64,000 bases of DNA. It comes from Nectonema munidae (lineage: Eukaryota > Nematomorpha > Nectonematoida > Nectonematidae). The notes under the pieces are model-generated. The model was not told where the DNA came from. It worked only from the letters and a program-made list of their open reading frames with translations, and did no database searches. Position 1 is the first letter of the stretch. Every line of letters begins with the position of its first letter. Positions 34,700-45,601 of the stretch are shown here, one piece after another. Where the stretch lies: the NCBI GenBank assembly GCA_030549495.1, contig JAUIRK010000964.1:248001-312000 (forward strand), in the 5' to 3' direction. Position numbers and translations under genes: made by a program.

Positions 34700-36653
34700 C
34701 CAAGTTAATAAAAAAATATTATTTTATATCAGGCAAATATTTTTTATTGTTCTTGCGCTTAACTACGTTTCTTAATTTTTACTTATATGATCATGAAATA
34801 TGAAGGGAATTTAATCAAGACTCCTTTTATGAACTATTGTAACTGGACGGACGGACGGCTATGCTTACAAAAAATAAGTCATTCTGTGTCGCAGTCGCGG
34901 ATGTATTAACTCATTTTATTATAGATCTTAACTCATTTTGTTTCTTCCTTAGCACTAATTTTCTCACAATTCTGATCGGTAAGATCACCTCTTTCACGAT
35001 ATATGTTTCTCAAAGGGCCTTTATTCGATTCATCTGAAATTTACCAATGTAAAATTCCTATTTCTAAACACCGTTTATTTCATCGTTTGTGTAATTGTGC
35101 AGTTCAAAAATGTTTTCAATATTCTTCAGTATATCAAATGGACAACTCACCTTTTCAGTTTTTACTTATACGGCATGTCACTTTGATCTGTACGCTATCA
35201 ATGAATTCATTTTCACTATATTTGTATTTTAAGTTTAGTAGAGGATGTATTTTTTGAGTTTGCAAAATTTTGGCAATGTGAGTGTCTAATAAAAACTGTC
35301 ACCTATCTTTTTTAATCCTTTCACACCCTGAACTCCCAGCATCCCCTCCCATCGAGTAAACAAAGGATTTTTATTTTTCTGAATACACACTTCTTATTTA
35401 ACAAATTATTTTCGCTTTTGCACTTAACAAGAGAAACTTTGCTTCAAGGTTTCGGAGCCGGACAAAAATTCTGCGGCTCTTGCTCCCGCGCCAAAATATT
35501 TTTTCTATATTTCTGGCTCCAGTACCTTTAACTTTATATTCAACAAAAAATGATTGTAACTACTATACAACAAATAAATCTAGAAAAATCGATTATTAAC
35601 TCTTTTACTATAGGCATACTTTTGATAAAATGAAAGGAATATAAAAACTCACAAATTATGGATCAATATTATTTTTCAAGGTCATGTGTAGGTTGGAAAC
35701 TACACATTTGTGCTTCTTTACGGTTGCATTGACGCAACACAGAACCTTTTGTTGGCTTTGATTGACACCGGAATTTAGAGATTCTATTTTGAAGTGTTTT
35801 TGATAGTATTATTTAAAAAAAATTTACTTCTACTTTTGATGATCTTATTTTGTCTCCAACCCCTAACAATGACACTTAAAAAGCTAGATTTTTTAAGAAT
35901 ATATATCAAAAATATTTTCCAAAAAACTTTATTTCCGAAATTGTTCATCCATGATGGAAGCCTAATGATTTTACAATATTTTAGTATTGAAAAAAATAAC
36001 CACGTTTTTAAGTTTGAAAATTTTTCAGTTAGGGGGCAACTATTTTTGTTCTAATTTCTATTCGATGTATCATAAATGATACATTGTTCGTGAAAGGGTA
36101 GTTTTCATTTTTGACTAAATATTCTCCATTCATTTGAGATGCCTATAGCCGGTCATATGAGCAATTTTTCAATATTCCCGGCTCCATTTAGACAAATTCG
36201 CTGACTCTGCTAGAAACCCCTTTAAAATTTGCCAAACTGCAAACAACTATTCGTTTTGCTCGAGCAATACACACGCTTATTTCGCCAGTGAATCCTACTC
36301 TCCAGATTCAACGCGTCATGTCTGCTTTGCATAAATTCTACGTGCATAGGAAAAACTCATTTCAATTTCCTTCGTGAAAGTGGCAGCACGTTCGTTTGCA
36401 TTGAGAATAATGGCTTTATTTATCATCAACATTCACTTCCTTGTATTTATTGTATTGATTTTATTATTATGAATTTACTTGCCAAGTTTGAGATTAGGAA
36501 ATAAACTTCTAATTCTTTTAGATATATGTCTGTGCAATCTTGAAAGATGATTTTAATTATGAATTAGTTTGAAGTTGAAATGAAAAATGAGAATGATCAT
36601 GAGTTTTTCGCATTTGTCATGCATAAAGGAAGTGTATAGGCACTTTATTTAAG
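34700..36653. other. Gene-poor; possible piggyBac-like MITE at 35314-36101
   Basis: At 35314, TTAA is followed by TCCTTTCACACCC. Near 36101, the minus strand reads CCCTTTCACGAACAATG and then a palindrome TGTATCATTTATGATACA (36064-36081). The matching CCTTTCAC starts suggest the ends of a piggyBac-type non-autonomous element of about 0.8 kb. The right TTAA is not intact. GC-rich GGAGCCGG patches near 35452 and 36179 may be hAT ends. No protein was recognised. Confidence 0.35.
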
Positions 36654-36862
36654 GGCTTTTTGGGGTGCTAGGACCGTCTGTACCCAAGCATTTCGTTGCC
36701 GAACACTCGCGAATCTTTTCGGTTTCACTGCCGCAAAAACTATGAAACCAAAATATACTTTTCTAATGCAGTTTTTTATGCTCTTCCGGAAATGTAATTA
36801 TTTTTTTCGAGAAATGAAATATAAAAAAGTTATGGCTATTTAAATTTGTTTATTTCTTATAC
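36654..36862. repeat. Left terminal inverted repeat of the Merlin element
   Basis: Reading inward it has GCTAGGACCGTCTGTACCC, CATTTCGTT, then TTTTTATGCTCTTCCGGAA and AAAAAGTTATGGCTATTTAAA. The right repeat gives the reverse complement with scattered changes and one extra segment of about 100 bp (about 42706-42830). Confidence 0.85.
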
Positions 36863-36956
36863 ATTTGTTAAGAAGACAAAACCTTTAAAAAACACAAAGT
36901 TTTTTTTAAAGATTTTCACCAAAAAAAGTTATGGCTTTAAAGATGTTTATTTCCTT

Positions 36957-37508
36957 TCACAAAAATCTTAAAAAAACATCTTTAGAATTTTGAAATATTT
37001 TCCAGTACCACATTGAATAAGTCTTGTCCTTAATGCCGGCGACGCCAAAAATTTCACAAAAGTAACCATCTATCATTTCACGCTTAGTTCCACAGTGCCT
37101 TTTGTTACGGCGTTTCAGCAAATTCCAGGTGCTTTCAATTTTTTGTGTGTGAGCTATAGTGATAGGATCTACAAAGTTTTCACTGTGATTTACTGTTAAA
37201 TGTTAAAGTTGTACCCAGAAATATCCTCTATTTTTTCATATGCCTTCCACATGTCCCCACGGTAGTTTCCATACAGTAGAATGTTTTCCTTGATGCAGCT
37301 CTCCAGTTTACTCCGATCTCTACGCTTTACGGAATATAGAAAGACATCTCTAGTTTCTTTACAAACGCCTCCAAACACCCATTGTTCCTTCAGCATTCTT
37401 CCTTAATTGTACTTTTTTTTTTAGCATAGACTGTTTCATCAATTTTCACGGTGCAGTTTGAACCTCCAATTTTTACAGGGTTGTTTAATATTTCATGGCC
37501 ACACACCT
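36957..37508 (-). pseudogene. Merlin transposase, C-terminal part
   Basis: On the minus strand: VCGHEILNNPVKIGGSNCTV then KIDET with the first catalytic Asp, EQWVFGGVCKETRDVFLY, GNYRGDMWKAYEKI with the second Asp, then VNHSENFVDPITIAHTQKIE with the Glu, and GTKREMIDGYFCEIFG. All three catalytic residues are visible. There is a frameshift near KKKVQLRK (37395-37400) and another just before VNHSEN (about 37197). Ends at TGA 36957-36959. Confidence 0.88.
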
Positions 37509-37523
37509 GAAACGAAAACGTTA

Positions 37524-37546
37524 TGTTACGTTAGGTTAGGTCAGGT
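37524..37546 (-). repeat. CCTAA-like repeats at the LINE 3' end
   Basis: On the plus strand this reads TGTTACGTTAGGTTAGGTCA. The arthropod telomere unit is TTAGG. Here two good units and two variants make up the terminal bases of the LINE next to its target duplication. Confidence 0.65.
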
Positions 37547-38344
37547 CTCAATGTTAAGTAGTTAAGTTGTTTGTGACGTTTGCACCCATCCTTTCGGATA
37601 TCGTGGCCCGCCCGGAATGCTGAGTCCAGGTCTACCTGGACTTTCCATCCCACTAAACACCTACCGGCCCTTGTTACTGCATAGCTATACCTTGTTATAT
37701 ATATTATTTTACAAGAATTTATGTTACAATATATAAATACATCTGAGTGATCGATACTATCCTAACACGAATGCTCCCAATTAGGGAAACAAACTTAATG
37801 TCTAGTGATTTCTTGATTACTAACCACGTAGAATCGCGTCGCTAGAGCACTACCTAACCGTAAAAACCTTTGAATTCTTAAGAGGAAGAAAACCAGGGTA
37901 AAAAACCGGCACGACGGAATGTATCTTGTTCCTAAATAAAAGAATGATTATTAAAGGTATATGTTACAAAAATAGAAGCGTTTGAAGGCATGCAATATCT
38001 TATATATTATTAATAAATAATATTTGATACATGTTATAGGGGTTAAGAAAGATATACATAATTTAAGGCATGCTAGGTTAGGAACAATCTACCCCTGGAA
38101 TTTGACTCTATTCCTATGATATATGTTTTAATATTGGAATGTTTAAACGGTCCTACTAGCGAACTCCTACATAGGCCAGATTACCGACTATGCCTAACCT
38201 AGCCCGTAACATGAAACTGTTTTGGGACTTATACCTTGTGCCAATGCTAAATTTAAGTAGGAGGATCTAGAACTCAGAAAAAAACAGAACTATATCGCAG
38301 AACGCAGAATTCCCTATTGCTTGGAGGCTATTGTATATGGGTAG

Positions 38345-40944
38345 TCACCTAATTTTTCTCTTTTTTTTAGCATATACCCCCAAGAACGCTTCAGCCTGGG
38401 TTTGCGTGAGCTCCCATGCTTGGCATAATTGTGGGCAATGCTTGTGTGTTCTTAATTTTTCTATAAACTTTTTATTTAATTTCTCCAACCTTTTCTGGAA
38501 CCAAGAAAAGGAGGTCCGGCTATGAGCAATAGTGAAAGGGTTGCCATAAACAATCCTAAAAAGTTTATACACGAGGTCATCTATTTTGTTGGTCCAAGTT
38601 GAGGGAAGGCATCCCAAAATGGAGTTTCCATAAGTCAATTTCGGCATTGTTAGGATTTTAATGACCTTGCCTACCACCGTGGAATTGACCCCAAGGTCTT
38701 TAAGACATCCATATAGCGCTAGATCCTTCTTCCCCTTTTTTTTTTATCTTTTCGTGAGCTTCACGATGTGATTCCTAGATATTTTAGGTGGCGAACTCGG
38801 GGAATATTCCCTATAGTTGGCGGGTTATTTTTGGGACAATTAGCGCCAAAGATGATGAACTTGCATTTAGAGTAATTCACCTTAAGGTTCCATCAAGTGA
38901 AATACCCCCCTAATATGGTATTTACGTCCGTAAGGTATTTGCAAATACGCGGAACATGCTTAGCGGAGTAATATACACATATGTCGTCTGCGAAACTGAT
39001 TATCCTAGCATAGATTGACTTATTGAAAGAGTCCCTAATATCAGATATGTAGATGTTGAACAGAAGAGGGCTTAGAGGTGAACCTTGGGGGACCCCGCGG
39101 CCTAGGCTTATTCTCCTTGAAAATTTGTCATTTATTCTGATCTGGAATGAGCGTCGAGAAAGGAAACTGTGAACTACCTTGAAGATACATGATGGCACAA
39201 ACATGCTACTAAGTTTGAACAGCAAACCCTCATGCCAGACCGTATCAAAAGCCTTCTCCAGGTCGTAAGATATCATCCCAACGTAGAGGCCATCATTTAA
39301 GCTTTTTGCAACATCATGATGCAAGGTAAGCAGAGCATGATTTGTTGACAAACCTTTTTGGAATCCAAACTGTTCTTTTGGGATTATTGCATGCTCCTTG
39401 CACCAAGCATCGAGTACTCCAAAAATTAATTTGTCATACACTTTGCTCAGGCAAGGGAGAAGACTGATAGGCCGTAGGTCACTCGGTTTGCCGCTCTTCT
39501 TGCCAGCCTTTGGCACACAAATAAGTATAGCCCTTTTATAGCAGTCTGGGTAAAACCCATCTTTTATAAAAGAGTTATATATTGCCAGCAAGACGTCCCT
39601 AAACCTAGCGGGAAGATTCTTGATGAATAGATTACTAACTTCATCCCATCCCGCCGCTTTCCTAGCTTTAAGCTTTTTAATGATTTGAACCAGGTCCTCT
39701 AGGATGAAGTTAGTGTCGTTCGTCGCATGTAAACGCCTAAAAAACTCAATTTCAGAATTAAAATTTTTCGGGCCTGGATTTGTCCTATACACATCTTCGT
39801 AATAATCAGCAAGCAGTGCACATTTATCTTCCGCCTCAATGGCTGTTCGGTTATTCCAAGTGACCGACGTTGGACCTTTGCAGCCAGGCTTCAGCCCTCT
39901 AACCAGGTTCCAGAACTTCAAAGAGCCCTGTAGCGGGTTAGAGGCTTTTGTGATGCTTGTGACTTTCCTAGATGTGGTTTCGCCGAGCTTTTTCCTAATG
40001 AGTTTTTGTAATCGATTGATGAGATTCTTTGTCTCGGCGTCCCTAGTGTGAATGTATTTTCTATACAGAGCTCGTTTTTCTTTGATGAGTAATAGGACAT
40101 TCTTCGGAATTGGATTTTCGTATTTTCTAACCTCCGTCAAGGGAACTGCCTCTCGTGCCGCGGAGAGAATAGCATCGTTGACACACTCCGCGAGTTCCTC
40201 AGGAGGTTTTACTCCTATACACATCATGACCCGCGGGGCTGAATCATTTAGTAGCGACCTAAACCTATCCCAGTTGGCTTGGCTGAAGACCCACCTCTTC
40301 ACTAAATTTTCCTTGTCAGCCGTGAATTGTGGGCCTAAAGAAACTGTGACCAACAAGGGCTTGTGGTCAGATACACAGCAATCCTGGATAACCACTATTG
40401 AAGCTAGAAGTGGTCTTAGATTAAAAGACATGATTGCAAGGTCTAACACATTCGAGAGTTAGCGATAAACGCATACGAATCCTCTACCAACTTGAGTAAG
40501 TCGGTGCCAGCCGCGCTATTGGTTTCACTAAACAGTCTAGTGTGGTGAGCGTTTAGGTCACCTAGTAGTAGCACCTTATCGGAGGAGCGAAGATATCTTT
40601 CAATAAATTCATAGTCCAACAGAGGGTTACTAGGCGGGTTGTAACAGTACAACTAAATGTCCAGCTCTACCAAGATCAAGCTTCAGAGCCATTGAGTCCC
40701 CAGAGTCACTTATTGTGAAGCTGGAAACCTTTAACCCCTCTCGCACACCCATCGCTAGACCTCGCGAGTGGCTTGTTCCAGGATGCACAAATGTCCTATA
40801 TCCGAGGATGCGGATGGAATACTTGGCTTGAGATTTGACTTCGTTCTGAGAGAAGACGTCTATGCTATGTTCGGTCAGAAGCTCAATTAGAGCACTACGT
40901 TTCTTAGCCAAGCCGTTGATGTTGAAATGCAAAAATTTGAGCAT
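38345..40944 (-). pseudogene. LINE ORF2: endonuclease and reverse transcriptase
   Basis: It starts at ATG 40944 with MLKFLHFNINGLAKKRSAL, then VFSQNEVKSQ, LLLGDLNAHH and VSDHKPLLV of the EEP endonuclease. RT motifs are LRPISLLPCLSKVYDKL, QFGFQKGLSTNHALL, MISYDLEKAFDTVWH, GRGVPQGSPLSPLLFNIY and FADDICVYYS. Then come LKYLGI and PKLTYGNSILG of the RT end. There are two frameshifts between 40650 and 40440, a clean frame at 40449-38893, one stop (TGA at 38893-38895) with the same frame continuing, and one more frameshift near 38760. The total of four lesions is small for 866 codons. Confidence 0.88.
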
Positions 40945-40970
40945 GACAGATTGGCACTACACTATCCTAT

Positions 40971-41906
40971 TTACTGACACTCTAGTAGGAGGTCCGCAGC
41001 CACTGCGCTCACCATTTTCTTCAACTGTTCTTTGAACATTGGTGACTTGAAAATGGAGAGCGCTATTTTTAAGATAGTCTCCTCGGAGGGGGAGGATTCG
41101 TTATATGTTGGTGCCTTGTACATAAGGGGTCTACTTACTGCTTGTGCGAAGGATGGGCCGGCTGTTGGTATTGCAGTTGGGTATTGCATTGTTATCACCT
41201 TACTTGGAATAGGAGGCGGATTTAACTTCTTTGGATGCATCTTGTTACCTTTTGGAGTGTCTTTGGCCTTGAGAGAAGCAACTTTAGGCGGACAGTTATT
41301 GTAGGCTGCCGAATGACCCTCTCCACCGCAAAGAAAACACTTGCTGGCCTTAGTGGTGGCTGAAGTGCAGATGCGGCGGTCATGCTCACCCCCACAGATC
41401 AGGCAGCACTCCTTGTTAGGGCACGCAGCCGAAACATGACCTAGTTTCTGGCATTTATAGCATTGTAGAGCCTTAGGCTTCGGTGCAAACGCATGTCATG
41501 CAAATTTAAGACCTAGGATGTTCAGTCCATCTTTGGTCAGCTGATCAACAGCTGCCTTGTTTTCTAAAATTACTTTCAAACACGATCCCCTTGTCATGTT
41601 CTGGAACAAGGGTTCAACCGTGTTTGAAAAACCTAGGCCTTTAACTGCAGCCGTGACGTCCGTCACGTCGGCCATCGTTAGACCCCTTATGACTACTGCG
41701 CAGGCCTTAGTCCTAAGAACGTAACTCCTCATAAACGGCCATTGGGGGAATGGCTGGAGCAATATTTCCTTAGATTTGACGTCGCCGACTAGGACCTTGA
41801 TCAAGTTCAGATTCGGAAGTTTGAACATGTTAACTATATTGAGCTTTGGTTTGGAAGTGTGAGCTCTCTTAAGGCACCGAGACGTTTGAGCAGCAGTCGC
41901 TGTCAA
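40971..41906 (-). pseudogene. LINE ORF1, gag-like zinc-knuckle protein
   Basis: One frame of 311 codons, starting MTATAAQTSRCLKRAHT, is open to TAG at 40971-40973 except for a single TGA at 41496-41498. An RRM-like segment (KVLVGDVKSKEILLQ … AAVDQLTKDGLNI) is followed by knuckles CYKCQKLGHVSAAC, CLICGGEHDRRIC and CFLCGGEGHSAAYNNC. Such proteins bind the LINE RNA. ORF2 begins 27 bases after the ORF1 stop, the usual close spacing. Confidence 0.85.
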
Positions 41907-42160
41907 CGTCTGACCTAGAAGTTGTCTTAATGGCTTGTAACATGGTAATACTATTATTACCCGTACCTTGTTCCACCAGGCTCTCCTTCACTTTACTTTT
42001 TCTTCATCTCTTACGTCAAAAACTGTGAAGTGTGCGAAGAGCGCGAGTATGTATGAGCGTTGTATGACGGTCTGATGAGATTAGGTGTACGAAGTAGTGA
42101 GAGATAAGCTGCAAAATGTGTGAGAATATCAAAAGGGACAAAGCGGAAGCGAAAAAGTTA

Positions 42161-42557
42161 GCTCTCTTAGATAGTTGTTGTAGTCCACAACCGCGTCATG
42201 GCTAATACCCAGTTCGTCCCTGTAGAATTTTATGCCTGTGTATTCTTTTGTCCATGCATAGATAAATTCAATGATTTTATTCATGGGCAAAGTAGATCCT
42301 TCTAGCCACGTTTTTTTGCGTAGATTTATTTCTTACCGGCAACGACCCTTGTGGCATCTCCAGTAAGACCTCTTGTAATCTATGGTCATTGGATGGTGTT
42401 TCTGGCACAATTTCTCTTTCGGTATTATTCGGTGGTTCTGCAGAAAGTTGACAGTTTCATTGGATTGGAGGTGTTCCCAAAACCACTTTAGACTATATTC
42501 GTCGGTAGCTATATTATCTGAGGAAAAAATCAAAATTAAGTTTCTTAACAAATGCAT
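42161..42557 (-). pseudogene. Merlin transposase, N-terminal part
   Basis: From about 42557: MHLLRNLILIFSSDN, WFWEHLQSNETVNFL, CQKHHPMTIDYKRSYWRCHK, then after one in-frame TAA (about 42333) EINLRKKTWLEGSTLPMNKI, IEFIYAWTKEYTGI and VVDYNNYLREL. This is the zinc-binding and helix-turn-helix start of Merlin transposases (C…C…WxC…R). The stop replaces an expected Lys codon by one base. The LINE target site lies just after NNYLREL. Confidence 0.85.
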
Positions 42558-42567
42558 AGGAAATAAA

Positions 42568-42870
42568 CAACTTTAAATAGCCATAACTTTTTTATTTTTC
42601 ATTTCGCGAAAAAAATAATTATATTTTCGGAAAGAGCATAAAAACGGCATTAGAAAAGTGTATTTTGGTTTCATAGTTTTTGCGGCAGTGATATGCTACC
42701 AAATGCTCAGATATGCCTATTTTTAGATTTGTTTTCAATTCATAATTTTGTTTTAATTAAATAAATAATAACAAAAACATTCGGGGTAAAAAAGCCAGTG
42801 CTGGGAAACGATATTAATATATCTGTAACGAAATGTCCGGGTACGAACGGTCCTAGTAACGAACTCTCCC
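42568..42870. repeat. Right terminal inverted repeat of the Merlin element
   Basis: It pairs with 36654-36862. The outermost part is GTACGAACGGTCCTAGTAAC followed by GAACTCTCCC. An extra AT-rich segment of about 100 bp lies between the inner and outer matching blocks. Confidence 0.82.
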
Positions 42871-44774
42871 GTATCTGACCAGGGTTCAGTAGCGAACGGC
42901 TGCACACCCTTTTTGTGATGGTAGCTTAAAATTAATCTGAATAATATTCATTCTAACCCCATATTTTTTTAACTTTTTTTTAGAAATGTGAAGACTAACT
43001 CACTATGAATCAAGCGAAAAATCCCCAAGCTTTCCAACTAGTAAAAATTTTCAATAATAATAATCAGTGAAACTTATTTGTCTATATTTCTTAATTAGCC
43101 TCTTCCATATTTTTTACCTCTGAATTCACAACTCCAAGTAGGCTCCTTACTCTCAATCGCTGGAAACTCTAGGATCTCAGCTAAGAGGTAAATCATCACA
43201 TTTTACTTTTTTGAAGCCTACAACAAGTCCCCAGTGATCTAATGGACTAGTCAAGTAATGATTTGCTGAGGCGAAGTTCGCTAACACATTGACGATCAAA
43301 ATCGACATATGTCGACTTTACAAAAATAAAACCGTCTGCTTTTATTAATGATTTTTAATACAAATCTTCTGCTTCACATTAGCTATCTTCTGATTGCGAA
43401 TTTTATTTGCTTTTACACTGTATAATACAGGCCTAAGGAAACTTTTTAGTATAATGGTCGAAAAAATTCAAATATCAAGGTCCGCGTTCCGATCACAAAT
43501 ACCAACAACACTTGAACCTGTGTAAATCTTGTATATAACATTTAAAGTAGAATGGGAGGATTAATTGGAATCGGGAATCATGAGAGTTATGTTTGGGAAT
43601 CGGAATCACATCGCAAAATTTCATTCATACCTTCCGATACCTCAGTGCCAGTCGTAATTTATAACTGGTCTAAGTATGAGTTAGGCTACACTTGCCTTTC
43701 TCTATAAATAAATGAGTATGACTTTTCCTAATTATGGGATAATACATTTTTATAACTCGATTTTTTACGATATTTTCCTCGTGCTAAAAAAACGTTCGAA
43801 AAAATTCAAAATTCAGTTTACAACCTTTTTTATGTTGGCTTTAGAGTCCAGCGGTGGTGAACACTTTTGAGCCAATACAAAAAACGTATTAAAGTCGGTC
43901 TATGGTTTGGAGGAACGCAATGAATTTTGGTTATATGAACATTTTTAAAGCCTTTTACTAAATTTTAATGCCGATCCCCCTCAATCAATTTTGATTGATT
44001 TTAAACTATTAAATAAAAGGACCTGGAATTGTTCTAAATGAAGAGTTCGCGTGCTGTAGATTGTCCTATATTAGTTGCTTTAGACACATCCTTAAAATTT
44101 TTATACCCATAAAACTAACGTTGCTTTTTTAATCTATATTCAATTTTTTAAACACAATTGATCTATTTGGCGGATGGCATTAGGGATTGAAGTGTAGTGT
44201 TTTGATCCCATGGTCACAAGTATGGCATCTCTAGGGGCGGGAAGTAAACATATGCCTTGATCTTTATTAACAAGGTTCTATAGTGAACTTTTTTCTACAA
44301 AGAGGTTTAAAAGTGCTCTCGTTTTTATATTTTGTTCTGGAACTTCTTTTTTTCATTTTATTACCACAAAAACATTTTCAATAAAAAATAATGAAAAACG
44401 TTCGTCTTAAAAACGGAATTTAATGTTATTTGATCATAACATAGAAATTTATAAATTTTTAGTTTAAGCCTCATCGTAGCACGAATTTTAATTTATCGAC
44501 TGGTCCGACCTACTACGATTGTAGCACAAAAATAATATTGAAATACGATGGTGCACAAATAAATATGTAAACGTGTATAACTTAATCACATATATTTTAG
44601 TAATTTGAAACTACTCTGAATTTGTTTGACCAATTTTTAATATTTTACCATTGTAGTAAGTTGAACTAGTCTGCAAATTAAAAATCTTTGTAATAGGATC
44701 ATTAGTACATAAATTAAATATATTCCTTCAAAAAATATTGAAAACTCAAATGATATCCTTTATTTTATAAACAA
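42871..44774. other. No gene seen; possible tRNA-derived SINE trace at 43448-43500
   Basis: The segment TTAGTATAATGGTC (about 43446-43459) looks like a tRNA A box, and GCGTTCCGATCAC (about 43486-43498) loosely like a B box, with suitable spacing. No cloverleaf can be drawn. Otherwise AT-rich and featureless. Confidence 0.35.
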
Positions 44775-45580
44775 TTTCCACAAATACTAAGCCTATGTTT
44801 CAAACATTTTTTATCACAAATCCAACGCGTAGAAGATTTACAATCTCCGTCTTTGCATCTAAAAGGTAACAAAGATGCTTTTCTTGGGAATCTCTCACTT
44901 GTTGAAGTATGAAGCATTCGTGCATATTCCTATAGTCCGTTTGTGTAAATCAAGCTGTAAATATAATTGTTATTGAATATATTCATATTTATTTTCGTAT
45001 GCTCTTTCTTGAGCGATTTTTTTTATGAATTCAAGTCTTGTATTTTCACATGCGTTGCATTTTATGATCAAATAAGAATTAAGAGTGCAAATTTCTAGAA
45101 TATTAACAAAAAAAGAGGATACCTATTAGATTTACCACGACATGTAAAATTTTCCACTCTTTGAGCCATAATATCCACTCCATCTTTTTATTTATTGTAA
45201 TCCAAAATCATTTGACGTTTAAAATCATATCTTTGTTCATCATTTATTTGCAACTGGCTATGAAAAGAAGATATCAATAAAACATTTTTGTTTTTCTTAC
45301 ATTTATAAGAGCCTAAAACGATTTTTTGATCATGATTATACAAATATTTGGAACTTTGTAAGCTTGTATCTTTTATTTCTAAAAAACTTTGAGGTATGTC
45401 TTTTGGACAACTTTTCCCAAAAGTTAAACCGTTTTCAAGTAAAAATCGGCAAAGCTCAAACGACCCAAAAAATCTATTCAAAAACACATTACCATTACTT
45501 TTGAAATAAGGCTGACAAAGGTAAGCTGTAACATTTTTAGCTAGGCCAATAGCACGAAAATTGTTTTGTTTGCCTGGATA
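44775..45580 (-). pseudogene. piggyBac transposase, C-terminal half
   Basis: On the minus strand: GKQNNFRAIGLAKNVTAYL, CQPYFKSNGNVFLNRFFGSF, LLENGLTFGKSCPKDIPQSF, KCKKNKNVLLISSFHSQ, then KRQMILDYNK, DGVDIMAQRVENFTCRGKSN and a Cys-rich end RCKDGDCKSSTRWICDKKCL. The second catalytic Asp (usual DNWFTS) is Asn (LNRFFGS). The residue three after GVD is Ala, not Asp. Frame changes occur near 45190 and after 45100. It reads as the missing C-terminal half of the piece at 49866-50723. Confidence 0.82.
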
Positions 45581-45601
45581 TATATATATATATATATATA
45601 T
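45580..45601. repeat. (TA)n microsatellite
   Basis: About 11 TA units run into the outer end of the large inverted repeat and make up the end of the open frame of the piggyBac half. Confidence 0.9.

Larger units (their letters stand above)
37524..42145 (-). mobile_element. Jockey-like LINE (4.6 kb), almost full length
   Basis: It is flanked by GAAACGAAAACGTTA (37509-37523) and GAAGCGAAAAAGTTA (42146-42160), a 15-bp target duplication with two differences. Two ORFs lie on the minus strand: a gag-like ORF1 with three CCHC knuckles, and an ORF2 with endonuclease and RT but no RNase H. That matches the Jockey group. The 3' end, at the low coordinate, reads CCTGACCTAACCTAACGTAA, close to the arthropod telomere repeat. 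Base composition is less AT-rich than the host DNA. Confidence 0.88.
36654..42870 (-). mobile_element. Merlin transposon split by a Jockey-like LINE
   Basis: Long terminal inverted repeats lie at 36654-36862 and 42568-42870. The outer parts share CTAGGACCG and ATTTCGTT, and the inner parts share GCATAAAAA-GGCATTAGAAAA-type sequence and TTTTTGCGGCAGTG. Between them on the minus strand is a Merlin transposase in two pieces: N-terminal at 42161-42557 and C-terminal at 36957-37508. The LINE at 37524-42145 separates them. Without it the element would be about 1.6 kb. No target duplication at the outer ends was recognised. Confidence 0.82.

Noticed and set aside
34521-34775. Plus-strand 84-codon frame
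   Set aside because: It has no recognisable motif, and its ends are hydrophobic AT-driven sequence. The minus strand looks more protein-like in the same place, though that too is uncertain.
39839-40462. Plus-strand open frames in the Jockey-like LINE
   Set aside because: They are antisense shadows of the minus-strand ORF2 with clear endonuclease and RT motifs.
43440-43510. tRNA-like A and B box pattern
   Set aside because: The two short matches are loose and no cloverleaf or 3' end can be formed. At most an old SINE trace.
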